Origin: JAISFI01 sp031552335
GTDB taxonomy: Bacteria > Bacteroidota > Bacteroidia > Bacteroidales > Azobacteroidaceae
Assembly (NCBI GenBank): GCA_031552335.1
Contig: JAVBMQ010000215.1
Span: forward strand, 1 to 16,719
DNA length: 16,719 nucleotides
Direction: 5' to 3'
Within the stretch, counting starts at the first letter, position 1, and each line of letters begins with the position of its first letter. Below the pieces are notes generated by a model. It saw only the letters and a list, made by a program, of their open reading frames with translations. It was not told the DNA's origin and ran no database searches. Positions 1-7,841 of this stretch are shown piece by piece. The position numbers were made by a program, and so were the translations under genes.

Positions 1-104
1 ATATAACTGTAAGATAGAAGCAAACAAGCGAACACAATAGATAAACCCAGAAGATTTACAATTCGTAAAGATTTACTTTTCCTAAAACGTTTGAAAATAT
101 TCAT
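1..104 (-). CDS. FtsX/MacB-type ABC transporter permease, N-terminal fragment
   Basis: The reverse strand opens with ATG at 104 and reads 34 codons to the window edge, so the gene is truncated by the window and not necessarily broken. The peptide begins MNIFKRFRKSKS, a basic cytoplasmic stretch, followed by a hydrophobic helix with NLLGLSIVFACLLLS. A basic start followed by a 'N-GLS-FA' helix is the usual opening of Bacteroidota ABC permeases of the MacB/FtsX class (established family pattern). It begins 24 bp after the stop of the HlyD-type adaptor and runs in the same direction, so it is most likely the third gene of the export operon. The spacer is AT-rich with no Shine-Dalgarno sequence. 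The ATPase and any further permeases would lie beyond the left edge. The family call rests on a short peptide plus context. Confidence 0.68.
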   Translation of the reverse strand, partial: MNIFKRFRKSKSLRIVNLLGLSIVFACLLLSYSY

Positions 105-128
105 TTCTGAAATTATATTGTTTGATTT

Positions 129-1397
129 TCACTTCAAAATAATCTCTTCCGCATCGCCAAAGTTATCATATCCTGCAACAATTACCTTATCTCCGGATTT
201 TAATCCTCCGGTTATTTCATATTGTTGCGGATTTTGTCTTCCGATAGAAACGGGAACTTTCGTGGCTTTTGTACCGGATTCGTTGAGTTTAAAGATCCAT
301 TGTCCACCGGTAGTCTGGAAAAAATTTCCTTTAGAGATGACCAGGGCATCTTCCGGACTACCCAATTCGAGTTGTATCCGGTAGTTTTTCCCAATCCGGA
401 TATTTTCCGGTTGGAGGTCTGTAAAAACAAAATCAACGGAAAACTGGCGGTCTTTAATCTCCGGATTGATCTTGGATATTTTCAAGGGATATTTTTCTCC
501 CTGATAGATAATAGTTGCAGGTAATCCTACTGTAACCCGGTCAATATAGTATTCGCTGATTTTTGTATTCAGTTTAAACTGATCTATTACTTTCAATTCG
601 CCAACAGCACTTCCCAAATTAATCCGTTCTCCGGGAATCACGCTGACAAAACTGAGTTGTCCGGCAATAGGAGCCCTGACAATCAAATTATCCAAACGTT
701 CGGCACTTCTGCGAAAACGTTTTTCTTCCCGATCCAAGTCATTTTTCATCAAATCTTTCTGAATAACATTCATCAACGAATCATGTTTCATTTCTTCCAG
801 CAACAATTTAGTGGTTTTTTCATTCAATTGATATTCATCTGAGGCCACTTCCAGTTGCGCTTTACTTTTGATACCGATATTGTATTCTTCCTGATCCAAA
901 GCATATTGTTTACCAAGTCTGTCCATCTTATATACAGTTTCCAGACTCTGCCGTTTGAGTTGAGATGATTTTCGTTCCATCTCCAGCAGATTTTCCCGGT
1001 GGGTAATTCTTTTCTTTTCCAGATCATCCCGGTCATCGTCTATCGTCCTGATCAGTTCAGGATTGGTAAGCACCAGAATCGTATCTCCCAGTTTCAACAT
1101 ATCTCCATCATCCGAAACAATCCGGTCTACAATTCCTCCCTCCAGTGCATTGAGACGAATCGTAAGGATAGGCAGCACAACACCTTCCGTATCTAAATAT
1201 TCCAAAAACTTACTCTGTTCAACTTCCGAAATTCCCAATTTATCAACTTCATATCTTAGTTTTTTCGGGCCGGCAGCTGAGAAAATTACAAAAATAAGCA
1301 AGATGAGAAATGCTATTCCTGCAAGAATATAGTATTTATAACGCAATACCGGATGTTTCTTCGGAATAACCCGGTCCATTCTGTCAATCGTTCCCAT
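129..1397 (-). CDS. HlyD/MacA-family periplasmic adaptor (membrane fusion protein) of an ABC-type exporter
   Basis: This 422-residue protein should bridge the inner-membrane ABC transporter and the outer-membrane channel. After a short basic N-terminus there is one transmembrane helix (about residues 22-42), so it is anchored by a helix rather than by lipid. Residues about 78-112 and 236-275 form the two halves of a barrel-sandwich (lipoyl-like) domain; the second includes NLIVRAPIAGQLSF. Between them, about 118-235, lies a long charged heptad-rich stretch typical of the alpha-helical coiled-coil hairpin that docks to TolC. The C-terminal 130 residues are beta-rich, as in adaptor beta-barrel and membrane-proximal domains. 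It lies between the TolC homologue (13-bp gap) and an FtsX-type permease, which points to a MacA-like ABC role and not an RND pump. An in-frame ATG at 1379 (MDRVIPKK) is an alternative start. The substrate is unknown. Confidence 0.88.
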   Translation of the reverse strand: MGTIDRMDRVIPKKHPVLRYKYYILAGIAFLILLIFVIFSAAGPKKLRYEVDKLGISEVEQSKFLEYLDTEGVVLPILTIRLNALEGGIVDRIVSDDGDMLKLGDTILVLTNPELIRTIDDDRDDLEKKRITHRENLLEMERKSSQLKRQSLETVYKMDRLGKQYALDQEEYNIGIKSKAQLEVASDEYQLNEKTTKLLLEEMKHDSLMNVIQKDLMKNDLDREEKRFRRSAERLDNLIVRAPIAGQLSFVSVIPGERINLGSAVGELKVIDQFKLNTKISEYYIDRVTVGLPATIIYQGEKYPLKISKINPEIKDRQFSVDFVFTDLQPENIRIGKNYRIQLELGSPEDALVISKGNFFQTTGGQWIFKLNESGTKATKVPVSIGRQNPQQYEITGGLKSGDKVIVAGYDNFGDAEEIILK

Positions 1398-1410
1398 TAT
1401 ATTTATTTTT

Positions 1411-2886
1411 TTATTTCAACAATAATTCATAATCTTCCGTAAGAGGAATATCTTTTTCAAAATCATGTAAAGTCATGCTTCGTATTCCGTAATATAAACT
1501 CCAATAGTAAGACAAGGCACTGATATAACTGCGTTTAGCCGAATCTTTTTCCGAAATCGATGCATTCAGATCTAATATGGTAGATTTTCCGAGAATATAA
1601 AGCCGGCGAGCCACTTCATTTCTCCGTTCGGCTGTCTTATCCGTTTTTTCGGCAATATGGATATTTCCCGATTGAATATTGAACTGTTTCACCATTTTTT
1701 GTACATTTTGTTCAAAAGTGATACGATCCTGTTCTACCTGTGTTCGTGTCATATCCCGGCTTGATTCAGCTACTTTCACTCGCCCTTTACCTCTACCCCA
1801 ATCCAAGATAGGAATACGAATACCTAACTCCACATATTGTTGATTCGAAGGATCTTTATATGCTTCACTCAAATCGTCTGATTTTTTGGTCAAGCCAAAT
1901 TCTGCATATAAATCGGCTTTCAACCCCCGGTTGGCTTTAGCATAGGATACTGCACTTTCGCTTTCTAACAAACGCCGTTTCATTGTCAACATATCCGGAC
2001 TGTTGGCTAATGCATATTGCAAAGCCTGGTGTACATCAATGACCAAAGAAGGTATTCCTGGATTGATGTTAACGGCTATTTGTTGGTGATCAGCCATTCC
2101 TAAGTAGGTTCTTAAGTTATGCATATCGTTATCTACATTGATTTGGGCATTCAGCATATTACTTTCTTCCGTCAATCTACTGATTTCCAGTTGCAACATC
2201 TCATTTTCCGTTATTGTACCGATATTATACCGTCCCTGTGCAAAATGATAAAGCGTATCTGCATTGGCATAATTGGTCTGAGCAATCTGCAGATTTGTTT
2301 GAGCCATTGCCAGATTGAAAAACATCAAAACAGTACGGGAAGAAACCAATTCCAATGTTTCGATATACGATTTTTTTGCCTCTTCAAAACGAAGGGGTTC
2401 TATTTTCCGATCCCACTTCAAACTATTATATCCCAACAAAGATTGCGTATAACCAAAGGTAAAAGGAGTTGTTTTATAAGAAGTTTCTTCATTTTCAAAA
2501 ACATCCATCCGCTGGATACCAGAAATTACAAAGAAACTACCTCCTGTCAGAGCTACATTTTGATTGATGGTTAAGTTGCCATTTGTCATCAATTGATTTT
2601 GTTGTATATAAGTAGATGTACCATCCGGCTGGGTAATCGGATTGATAGAATGATTGAAATTAGGGGTAGAAGTAAATGTCAACGAAGGTAAATAATTAGC
2701 TTTATAATAACAATAACTCCAATACTGGGAACGAAAATTGTGCCTGGCTGCTATGACATCGGGAGATTTCCGTAGGGCTATTTCAATAGCTTTTTCTAAA
2801 TCCAACACAACAGTAGTAGTATCCTGAGAAAACACGGGTACTCTACACAAAAGAAAAAGAAATATGTATTTTATTAACTCCATCAT
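1411..2886 (-). CDS. TolC-family outer membrane efflux channel protein
   Basis: The product (491 residues from this start) is an outer-membrane channel for a tripartite exporter. The open frame extends upstream to 3048, but only the start at 2886 (or the adjacent ATG at 2883) puts the hydrophobic stretch IKYIFLFLLCRVPVFSQ at the N-terminus, where it reads as a signal peptide cut near residue 20. The upstream extension would also cover the intergenic dyads, so I reject it. The mature part shows the duplicated OEP architecture: a first half with LDLEKAIEIALRKSPDVIAA and a second with VHQALQYALANSPDMLTMKRR, each followed by long helices and a strand region (for example LGIRIPILDWGRGKGR). Length is normal for the family. 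It is the first gene of the leftward operon with the adaptor and ABC permease, divergent from the two-component pair. Confidence 0.9.
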   Translation of the reverse strand: MMELIKYIFLFLLCRVPVFSQDTTTVVLDLEKAIEIALRKSPDVIAARHNFRSQYWSYCYYKANYLPSLTFTSTPNFNHSINPITQPDGTSTYIQQNQLMTNGNLTINQNVALTGGSFFVISGIQRMDVFENEETSYKTTPFTFGYTQSLLGYNSLKWDRKIEPLRFEEAKKSYIETLELVSSRTVLMFFNLAMAQTNLQIAQTNYANADTLYHFAQGRYNIGTITENEMLQLEISRLTEESNMLNAQINVDNDMHNLRTYLGMADHQQIAVNINPGIPSLVIDVHQALQYALANSPDMLTMKRRLLESESAVSYAKANRGLKADLYAEFGLTKKSDDLSEAYKDPSNQQYVELGIRIPILDWGRGKGRVKVAESSRDMTRTQVEQDRITFEQNVQKMVKQFNIQSGNIHIAEKTDKTAERRNEVARRLYILGKSTILDLNASISEKDSAKRSYISALSYYWSLYYGIRSMTLHDFEKDIPLTEDYELLLK

Positions 2887-2897
2887 ACTTTCATTAC

Positions 2898-2914
2898 GAC
2901 AAGATTCATACCAA
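2898..2914 (-). promoter_or_regulatory. Candidate sigma-54 -24/-12 element upstream of the TolC gene
   Basis: On the minus strand the sequence reads TTGGTATGAATCTTGTC, matching the sigma-54 consensus TTGGCACG-N4-TTGCW at TTGG, A, G and TTG with exact spacing; the -12 GC is GT here. It lies 56 bp downstream of the nearer upstream dyad, a normal enhancer geometry. Against it, the predicted transcription start would fall about one base before the chosen ATG, giving an essentially leaderless message. A housekeeping-type promoter slightly upstream is an alternative, for example TTGCTTTG on the same strand ending at 2912, one mismatch from TAnnTTTG. Confidence 0.3.
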
Positions 2915-2969
2915 AGCAATAAAAAACTAACAATCAGAATATTACAAAAAAGTTCACTCAATAAAAAAC

Positions 2970-2983
2970 GTGCATTTTCACAC
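2970..2983. promoter_or_regulatory. Upstream dyad 1, probable binding site of the NtrC-type regulator
   Basis: GTGCATTTTCACAC, a 14-bp imperfect dyad (GTGC against GTGT on the other strand). It matches the second dyad at 11 of 14 positions. Fis-type helix-turn-helix dimers bind such short dyads. It lies 83 bp upstream of the TolC start, in the spacer between the regulator and the operon it probably controls. Confidence 0.55.
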
Positions 2984-2990
2984 AAATAAA

Positions 2991-3004
2991 GTGCTATTTC
3001 GCAC
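2991..3004. promoter_or_regulatory. Upstream dyad 2, probable binding site of the NtrC-type regulator
   Basis: GTGCTATTTCGCAC, with perfect 4-bp arms GTGC/GCAC around a 6-bp centre. Its centre is exactly 21 bp (two turns of B-DNA) from that of dyad 1, so two dimers would sit on the same face of the helix. It ends 46 bp before the regulator's own start codon and 24 bp before its probable -7 box, so autoregulation is possible. Confidence 0.57.
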
Positions 3005-3028
3005 ACTTCAAACATAAAAAAAAATGCA

Positions 3029-3036
3029 TATATTTG
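3029..3036 (+). promoter_or_regulatory. Probable -7 box of the promoter for the response regulator/kinase pair
   Basis: TATATTTG fits the Bacteroidota primary-sigma -7 consensus TAnnTTTG exactly and ends 14 bp before the ATG. No clear TTTG -33 partner is visible upstream, so the promoter would be weak or helped by a protein bound at the adjacent dyads. Confidence 0.42.
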
Positions 3037-3050
3037 CACAATAAACAATT

Positions 3051-4406
3051 ATGGACAAAAAAGGAAAAATATTGATCATCGATGACAACGAAGATGTTTT
3101 GTTCGCGCTCAACATCTTATTGTCTCCTAACGTCGAAAAAGTGAAGGTTAGTACTGATCCCGGCAAGATTCCGCATTTTATGAATCAATTCCAGCCGGAT
3201 GTGATTCTTTTGGATATGAATTTCAGCCGGGATGTGAGTAGCGGACAAGAGGGATTTCAATGGCTGGGTCATATTCTTCAGACAGATCCGCAGGCAATTG
3301 TCATACTGATGACTGCCTATGCAGATACTGAAAAAGCCGTACAAGCCATCAAAGCCGGGGCAACCGATTTTATTTCCAAACCCTGGGAAAAAGAAAAATT
3401 ATTAGCTACCCTTTTCTCTGCGTTGAAACTAAAAGCTTCTCAAACAGAAGTGGATACATTAAAAAAACAAATGGAAGTTCTCAACAATTCTGATACTACA
3501 TACGAAATCATTGGAGAGTCAGGAGCTATGCAGGAAATCTATTCTCTGATAGAAAAATTGGCAGATACGGATGCAAATATCTTGATATTAGGAGAAAATG
3601 GAACCGGAAAAGATTTAGTCGCCCGTGCTATTTACCATCATTCCCCCCGTTCCGGAAAAGTTTTTGTCAGCATAGACCTGGGTAGTATCCCCGAAAGTTT
3701 ATTCGAAAGCGAACTCTTCGGATATGAAAAAGGCGCTTTTACCGATGCAAAAAAAGAAAAACCGGGAAGAATGGAAGCTGCTTCGGGAGGCACACTATTT
3801 CTTGACGAGATTGCCAATCTTTCCATGCCGATGCAAGCTAAATTACTGACTGCCATCGAGAAAAAATACATTTCCCGTCTGGGTTCCAATAAAAGTATTC
3901 CTATAGACGTCCGTTTCATCAGCGCCACCAATGCTGATATTTACAGGGAAGTTGCCGACGGAAATTTCCGGCAGGATCTTTTATATCGCATCAACACCAT
4001 TGAATTACATATACCTCCATTACGTGACCGGGGAAAGGATGTGATTCTCCTGACTGAATATTTCATCCGGAAATTTGCGCCTAAATACAAGAAAAATATC
4101 CAGGGTATTTCTCCGGAAGCAAAAAATAAATTATTAACCTATTCCTGGCCAGGCAATGTCAGAGAATTACAAAATGCAGTGGAAAGAGCAGTCATATTAT
4201 CTTCCGGATATCTCCTGAGTAGTAATGATTTTCCGCTACAAACAGTTCCCAATAAAAAGAAGAAAGAATATGAGATATTAAATCTGGAAGAATTGGAAAA
4301 GGAAGCCATTGAAAAAGCATTGGAACATAGCGACGGTAATATGAATAAAGCAGCAGAACTACTGGGTATTTCCAGATTTGCTCTTTACAGAAAGATAAAA
4401 AAATGA
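3051..4406 (+). CDS. NtrC-type sigma-54-dependent response regulator
   Basis: This 451-residue regulator has the full NtrC layout. Residues 1-120 form a receiver domain with acidic pair D11/D12, phosphoacceptor D55 (VILLDMNF), T88 and K110. Residues about 150-385 form the AAA+ sigma-54 activation domain: Walker A GENGTGKD at 181-188, the loop GAFTDA at 228-233, Walker B GGTLFLDEI at 246-254, the arginine-finger region FRQDLLYR at 306-313 and WPGNVREL at 366-373. Residues 415-451 hold a Fis-type helix-turn-helix (NMNKAAELLGISRFALYRK). The sigma-54 contact loop is GAFTDA where the textbook sequence is GAFTGA; the threonine is kept. The next gene, a kinase, overlaps by 4 bp, and a TolC-HlyD-ABC operon is divergent. 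I infer that phosphorylation by that kinase lets it bind the two dyads in the spacer and activate the export genes. Confidence 0.93.
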   Translation: MDKKGKILIIDDNEDVLFALNILLSPNVEKVKVSTDPGKIPHFMNQFQPDVILLDMNFSRDVSSGQEGFQWLGHILQTDPQAIVILMTAYADTEKAVQAIKAGATDFISKPWEKEKLLATLFSALKLKASQTEVDTLKKQMEVLNNSDTTYEIIGESGAMQEIYSLIEKLADTDANILILGENGTGKDLVARAIYHHSPRSGKVFVSIDLGSIPESLFESELFGYEKGAFTDAKKEKPGRMEAASGGTLFLDEIANLSMPMQAKLLTAIEKKYISRLGSNKSIPIDVRFISATNADIYREVADGNFRQDLLYRINTIELHIPPLRDRGKDVILLTEYFIRKFAPKYKKNIQGISPEAKNKLLTYSWPGNVRELQNAVERAVILSSGYLLSSNDFPLQTVPNKKKKEYEILNLEELEKEAIEKALEHSDGNMNKAAELLGISRFALYRKIKK

Positions 4407-5704
4407 AACGTTATCATCTGCTCCTGACTGTAAAAATAATGACTGTGGCCTTATTGTCCATCACCACAGGCTATCTGTTGGGGATACATCAATACTGGAT
4501 TGCCTTGGGAATTTTTATTGTTTTAGTTCGTACAGGATATGGTTTATTATTGTTCATGAAAAGAACATTCAAAGATACAAGCAGATTAATTAATGCCATC
4601 CGTTTCTCCGAATCAAATATATCATTCCAATATGCCGTATCTAAAGGATTACCTCCGGAACTATCCCTTCAAATGGAAAATGCGATTACCCGGCTCAATA
4701 AAAAAATGATGCAAACAGAGGCAGAACATCAATTTTATGATACACTTCTTAACCGAATAGACAGCGCTATTGTTGTTTTTGAGAAATCAGGTAAAATACA
4801 TTGGATCAACAAAACAGCAGTAGATGAATTCGGAAGACCTCAGCCCATCAATATCGAAGATCTCCGGATGGTTTCTCCTGAATTACCATCCTTGTTAGAT
4901 AAGATATCGCCTCAGGAAACCAAAATCATCAGGATTGAAAAAGAAAATCATTTGAGACAATTGGCCATTACTGCAGTTTTATTCTCCTCCCAGGGAAAAA
5001 ACATGAAACTTGTCAGCTTCAAACACATTGAATCTGTAATGGAAGAAAGTGAAACGGATGCCTGGAAAAAATTAATCCGAGTACTGACACATGAAATTAT
5101 GAATTCTATCACCCCTATTATTTCTTTATCGGAAAGTTTTTCCGAACAGGACTCCAATGATGAAGAAAGGCAAAATCTAATGAAACGGGCTATGCAAACC
5201 ATCCACCGGAGAAGTAAAGGATTGGTGGAATTTGTGCATAATTACCAGAAATTGACGCGTATTCCGGCTCCGGTACTCCGGGAAGAAAATTTTTCAGAGA
5301 TCATTGAAGATATCTCGCAACTAATGAAAGCCGAAAATATCAGATTTACCTATGAAGTCACTCCTCCTGATATATTGGTTCCTGTAGACCGTTCTCAAAT
5401 AGAACAAGTATTAATCAATCTGATAAAAAATGCCTGGGAAGCCTCACTAAACAAACCTGTACCGGATATACAGGTTCATATTTTCAAAAATGAATACCAA
5501 CGACCCGTTATTACCATTGAAGATAATGGTTGTGGCATTCTTCCTGAGGTAGTAGATAAAATTTTTGTTCCCTTTTTTACGACCAAAACAGGAGGTTCCG
5601 GCATCGGGCTGAGTATCTGCCGGCAAATCATGACAATGCATGGAGGCAATATCCGTGTAGAATCGGTTATCGACCATGGAACAAAAGTTGAATTAAGATT
5701 CTGA
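4403..5704 (+). CDS. Membrane sensor histidine kinase, partner of the upstream regulator
   Basis: The 433-residue kinase starts within the regulator's stop (ATGA overlap), so the two are translationally coupled and almost certainly a cognate pair. Two hydrophobic helices (about 8-27 and 31-52) are separated by only a few residues, leaving no real periplasmic sensor domain. Residues about 105-205 look like a PAS-type module (LLNRIDSAIVVFEKSGKIHWIN). The HisKA helix contains LTHEIMNSITPI with phosphorylated histidine H230. The catalytic domain has the N box (QVLINLIKNAWEAS, N343), G1 DNGCGI (374-379), the F box region FVPFFTTK and G2 GGSGIGLSI (397-405). All catalytic residues are present. It probably senses something in the membrane or cytoplasm; the signal is unknown. 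Its last 12 bp overlap the convergent pgpH gene. Confidence 0.93.
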   Translation: MKRYHLLLTVKIMTVALLSITTGYLLGIHQYWIALGIFIVLVRTGYGLLLFMKRTFKDTSRLINAIRFSESNISFQYAVSKGLPPELSLQMENAITRLNKKMMQTEAEHQFYDTLLNRIDSAIVVFEKSGKIHWINKTAVDEFGRPQPINIEDLRMVSPELPSLLDKISPQETKIIRIEKENHLRQLAITAVLFSSQGKNMKLVSFKHIESVMEESETDAWKKLIRVLTHEIMNSITPIISLSESFSEQDSNDEERQNLMKRAMQTIHRRSKGLVEFVHNYQKLTRIPAPVLREENFSEIIEDISQLMKAENIRFTYEVTPPDILVPVDRSQIEQVLINLIKNAWEASLNKPVPDIQVHIFKNEYQRPVITIEDNGCGILPEVVDKIFVPFFTTKTGGSGIGLSICRQIMTMHGGNIRVESVIDHGTKVELRF

Positions 5705-7750
5705 AACCGGTTTCTCTGCTTTATTTGCCAATTCCGGATACTCAATTCTTGTATGATACATAGTCCTTAACTTCTCATTGAACACAGCCTTTACATCTTC
5801 AATATCTTTGAATGTCAAAGGGGTATCTTTCAATAATCCTTCATTGATTTTCGAGTCAATAATCCTGTCTATCAAACTGCCGACCGTTTCATCGGTATAC
5901 TCCTTCAAACTATGGGATGCAGCTTCCACAGAATCTGCCATCATCAGGATTCCGGTTTCTTTACTGAATGGATTAGGACCCGGATAGGTAAAAATAGCAT
6001 CATTGATCTGCCTGTCGGGAAAAGCATTTTTGAAAGAATTATAGAAAAACATGGCTTTGCTTTGCCCATGATGTGTCAGGATAAACTGAATGATTTGATC
6101 CGGAAGATTATATTTCCGGGCAATCCGCTCTCCTTCGGGAACATGATCTACAATGATTTTCGCACTTTCTTCAAAATTCAGGTGGATATGAGGATTATAC
6201 CCTGATTGATTTTCGGTAAAATAGGTAGGATTCTTCATTTTCCCGATATCGTGATATAATGCACCGGTCCTGGTCAATTGTATATTGGCTCCTATTTTTG
6301 CAGCCGCCTCTGTGGCCAGAATAGAAACCTGCAATGAATGTTGAAAAGTTCCCGGACAAGTTTCCGATAATTTTCTCAATACCGGATGATTGATATTAGA
6401 CAACTCGACCAAACTTACATTTGAAACATAACCGAATGTTTTTTCTATAAGATATACCAATGCATATGTAAACATCAGAAAGATGAAATTGATACCGAAA
6501 TACATGAACATCTGCCAACGGATCTTAGTAATATCTCCTTCCTGAAAAAGAATCAATCCTGTATAAAAAACAGCATAAGACAAAAAGACAAAAAATGAAC
6601 AACGGATTAACTGGGAACGTTCAGTCAGATCTTTCAAACTGAAAATTACCGTCATACCTGCTATGATCTGCAACAACATAAATTCCATGGGAAAGGGAAC
6701 CATCACAGCACATAACAATATCATCGTTATATGTGCAAATAAAGCAGTTCGTGTATCAAAGAACGTACAAATCACAATCGGAACAATCATATACGGAATG
6801 ATATATACATTGAAAAGGCTATAGTTAACCGCCATTTCCGTCAGGAAAGCAAACGACGTGATCATGAACAACAGAAAAATCGTATTCTTCCGGTGTGCAT
6901 AAAATTTCTGGCGAAAGAAATACAAATACAAAAAGAAACAAGCATACAGACCTATTACCAACATAAAAATTCCGGTCAGGATCCAGCCCTGATGTTGCAT
7001 ACTCCCCATCCTGTTTTGGGAAACGATCTTCAATGAGTTTAAAATATTAAATGTCTTATTATCTACAATAATTCCCTGGTCAACAATCCGTTCCCCTGCC
7101 TGAACCATCCCCGAAGCCAATGAAACCTGTTGCAAAAGTTCATTCTTCACTTTATCCGACATATCCTGGTCATAGATCAAATTCTCTACAATGTATTTAT
7201 TCACGTTCAAAGTCTTCAAAACTTCCGGTGATAAATGGGAAGGACAATCATTCATAATTTCAGCATAGGCCGTTTGAACAGTATAAACCTTTTCCAAAGG
7301 AATCTCCAGGGCTTCATTACCTTCAAATTCTTTGATCGAATGAAATTTCTCTTTTTCCAAAAACTGCCGGTTGTCCCGGCTGATAATCCCTGCTCCGTAT
7401 ATTTTCTCAAGTTCTGATTTCAGATAAACCAAATAGAAACGATTTACAAGAGGATGAATAATAGCTTTATAATCTGCTTCCAGTTTATCTATTTGCTCCT
7501 GCATTACATTTTTTTGTAACTGAAAATAAGGAACATAATATTGCAAAATACTATCCTGTTCATGTTTAACCTCTGCTTCGGTTTTATAAATAGGAAAATC
7601 AAAGGAGGCCGTTAACAAACCATACCTCCAAGGTTTTCCCTCCTGATACTGGTATCTGAATTTCCCTTCTCTCGGAAAAAGAAATGCAATCAACAATGCT
7701 GCAACCAGAAAGTATATAGAAACTGATATTTCTTTTGACTTTATTTTCAT
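5693..7750 (-). CDS. pgpH: PgpH-type 7TM-HD domain phosphodiesterase (probable cyclic-di-AMP hydrolase)
   Basis: This 685-residue membrane protein has the PgpH layout. An N-terminal helix (about 10-25) leads into a roughly 225-residue extracytoplasmic region (about 28-252) of the 7TMR-HDED type. Seven or so hydrophobic segments follow (about 255-437). The cytoplasmic HD domain (about 460-665) has H471 in CPGTFQHSL, the HD pair H500/D501 in GALYHDIGKM, H536, H560/H561 in ILTHHG and D606 in MMADSVEAAS. Proteins of this family hydrolyse cyclic di-AMP to pApA (established for the Listeria member); that this one does so is inferred from family. It is divergent from gltX and convergent with the histidine kinase, overlapping it by 12 bp with no room for a terminator. 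The C-terminal 15 residues are a polar tail. Confidence 0.9.
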   Translation of the reverse strand: MKIKSKEISVSIYFLVAALLIAFLFPREGKFRYQYQEGKPWRYGLLTASFDFPIYKTEAEVKHEQDSILQYYVPYFQLQKNVMQEQIDKLEADYKAIIHPLVNRFYLVYLKSELEKIYGAGIISRDNRQFLEKEKFHSIKEFEGNEALEIPLEKVYTVQTAYAEIMNDCPSHLSPEVLKTLNVNKYIVENLIYDQDMSDKVKNELLQQVSLASGMVQAGERIVDQGIIVDNKTFNILNSLKIVSQNRMGSMQHQGWILTGIFMLVIGLYACFFLYLYFFRQKFYAHRKNTIFLLFMITSFAFLTEMAVNYSLFNVYIIPYMIVPIVICTFFDTRTALFAHITMILLCAVMVPFPMEFMLLQIIAGMTVIFSLKDLTERSQLIRCSFFVFLSYAVFYTGLILFQEGDITKIRWQMFMYFGINFIFLMFTYALVYLIEKTFGYVSNVSLVELSNINHPVLRKLSETCPGTFQHSLQVSILATEAAAKIGANIQLTRTGALYHDIGKMKNPTYFTENQSGYNPHIHLNFEESAKIIVDHVPEGERIARKYNLPDQIIQFILTHHGQSKAMFFYNSFKNAFPDRQINDAIFTYPGPNPFSKETGILMMADSVEAASHSLKEYTDETVGSLIDRIIDSKINEGLLKDTPLTFKDIEDVKAVFNEKLRTMYHTRIEYPELANKAEKPVSES

Positions 7751-7811
7751 GTTTTCACTCTTTATACAAATTAAAATCGCCGAAAATTACTAAAAAAAGA
7801 ATAATAATCCG

Positions 7812-7819
7812 TACTTTTG
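7812..7819 (+). promoter_or_regulatory. Probable -7 box of the gltX-waaA promoter
   Basis: TACTTTTG fits TAnnTTTG, the Bacteroidota -7 consensus, and ends 22 bp before the gltX ATG, leaving a leader of about 15 bases. No convincing -33 element is visible. The 91-bp spacer must also hold the promoter of the divergent pgpH gene, for which I see only a one-base-short TAATTTG on the minus strand. Confidence 0.45.
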
Positions 7820-7841
7820 CGGAAATTTTTACTTTTAAGTC

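Noticed and set aside
2119..2574. 151-codon open frame on the plus strand
   Set aside because: It is antisense to the TolC gene, rich in Cys, His and Ile as is typical of shadow frames, and has no family features.
3025..3038. Third possible regulator site, TGCATATATTTGCA
   Set aside because: The half-site spacing is 8 and not 6, it overlaps the -7 box, and its centre is 34 bp from dyad 2, so it is out of phase with the pair.
2887..3048. N-terminal 54-residue extension of the TolC gene
   Set aside because: It would put the signal peptide in the middle of the protein and run through the dyads and the divergent promoter region.
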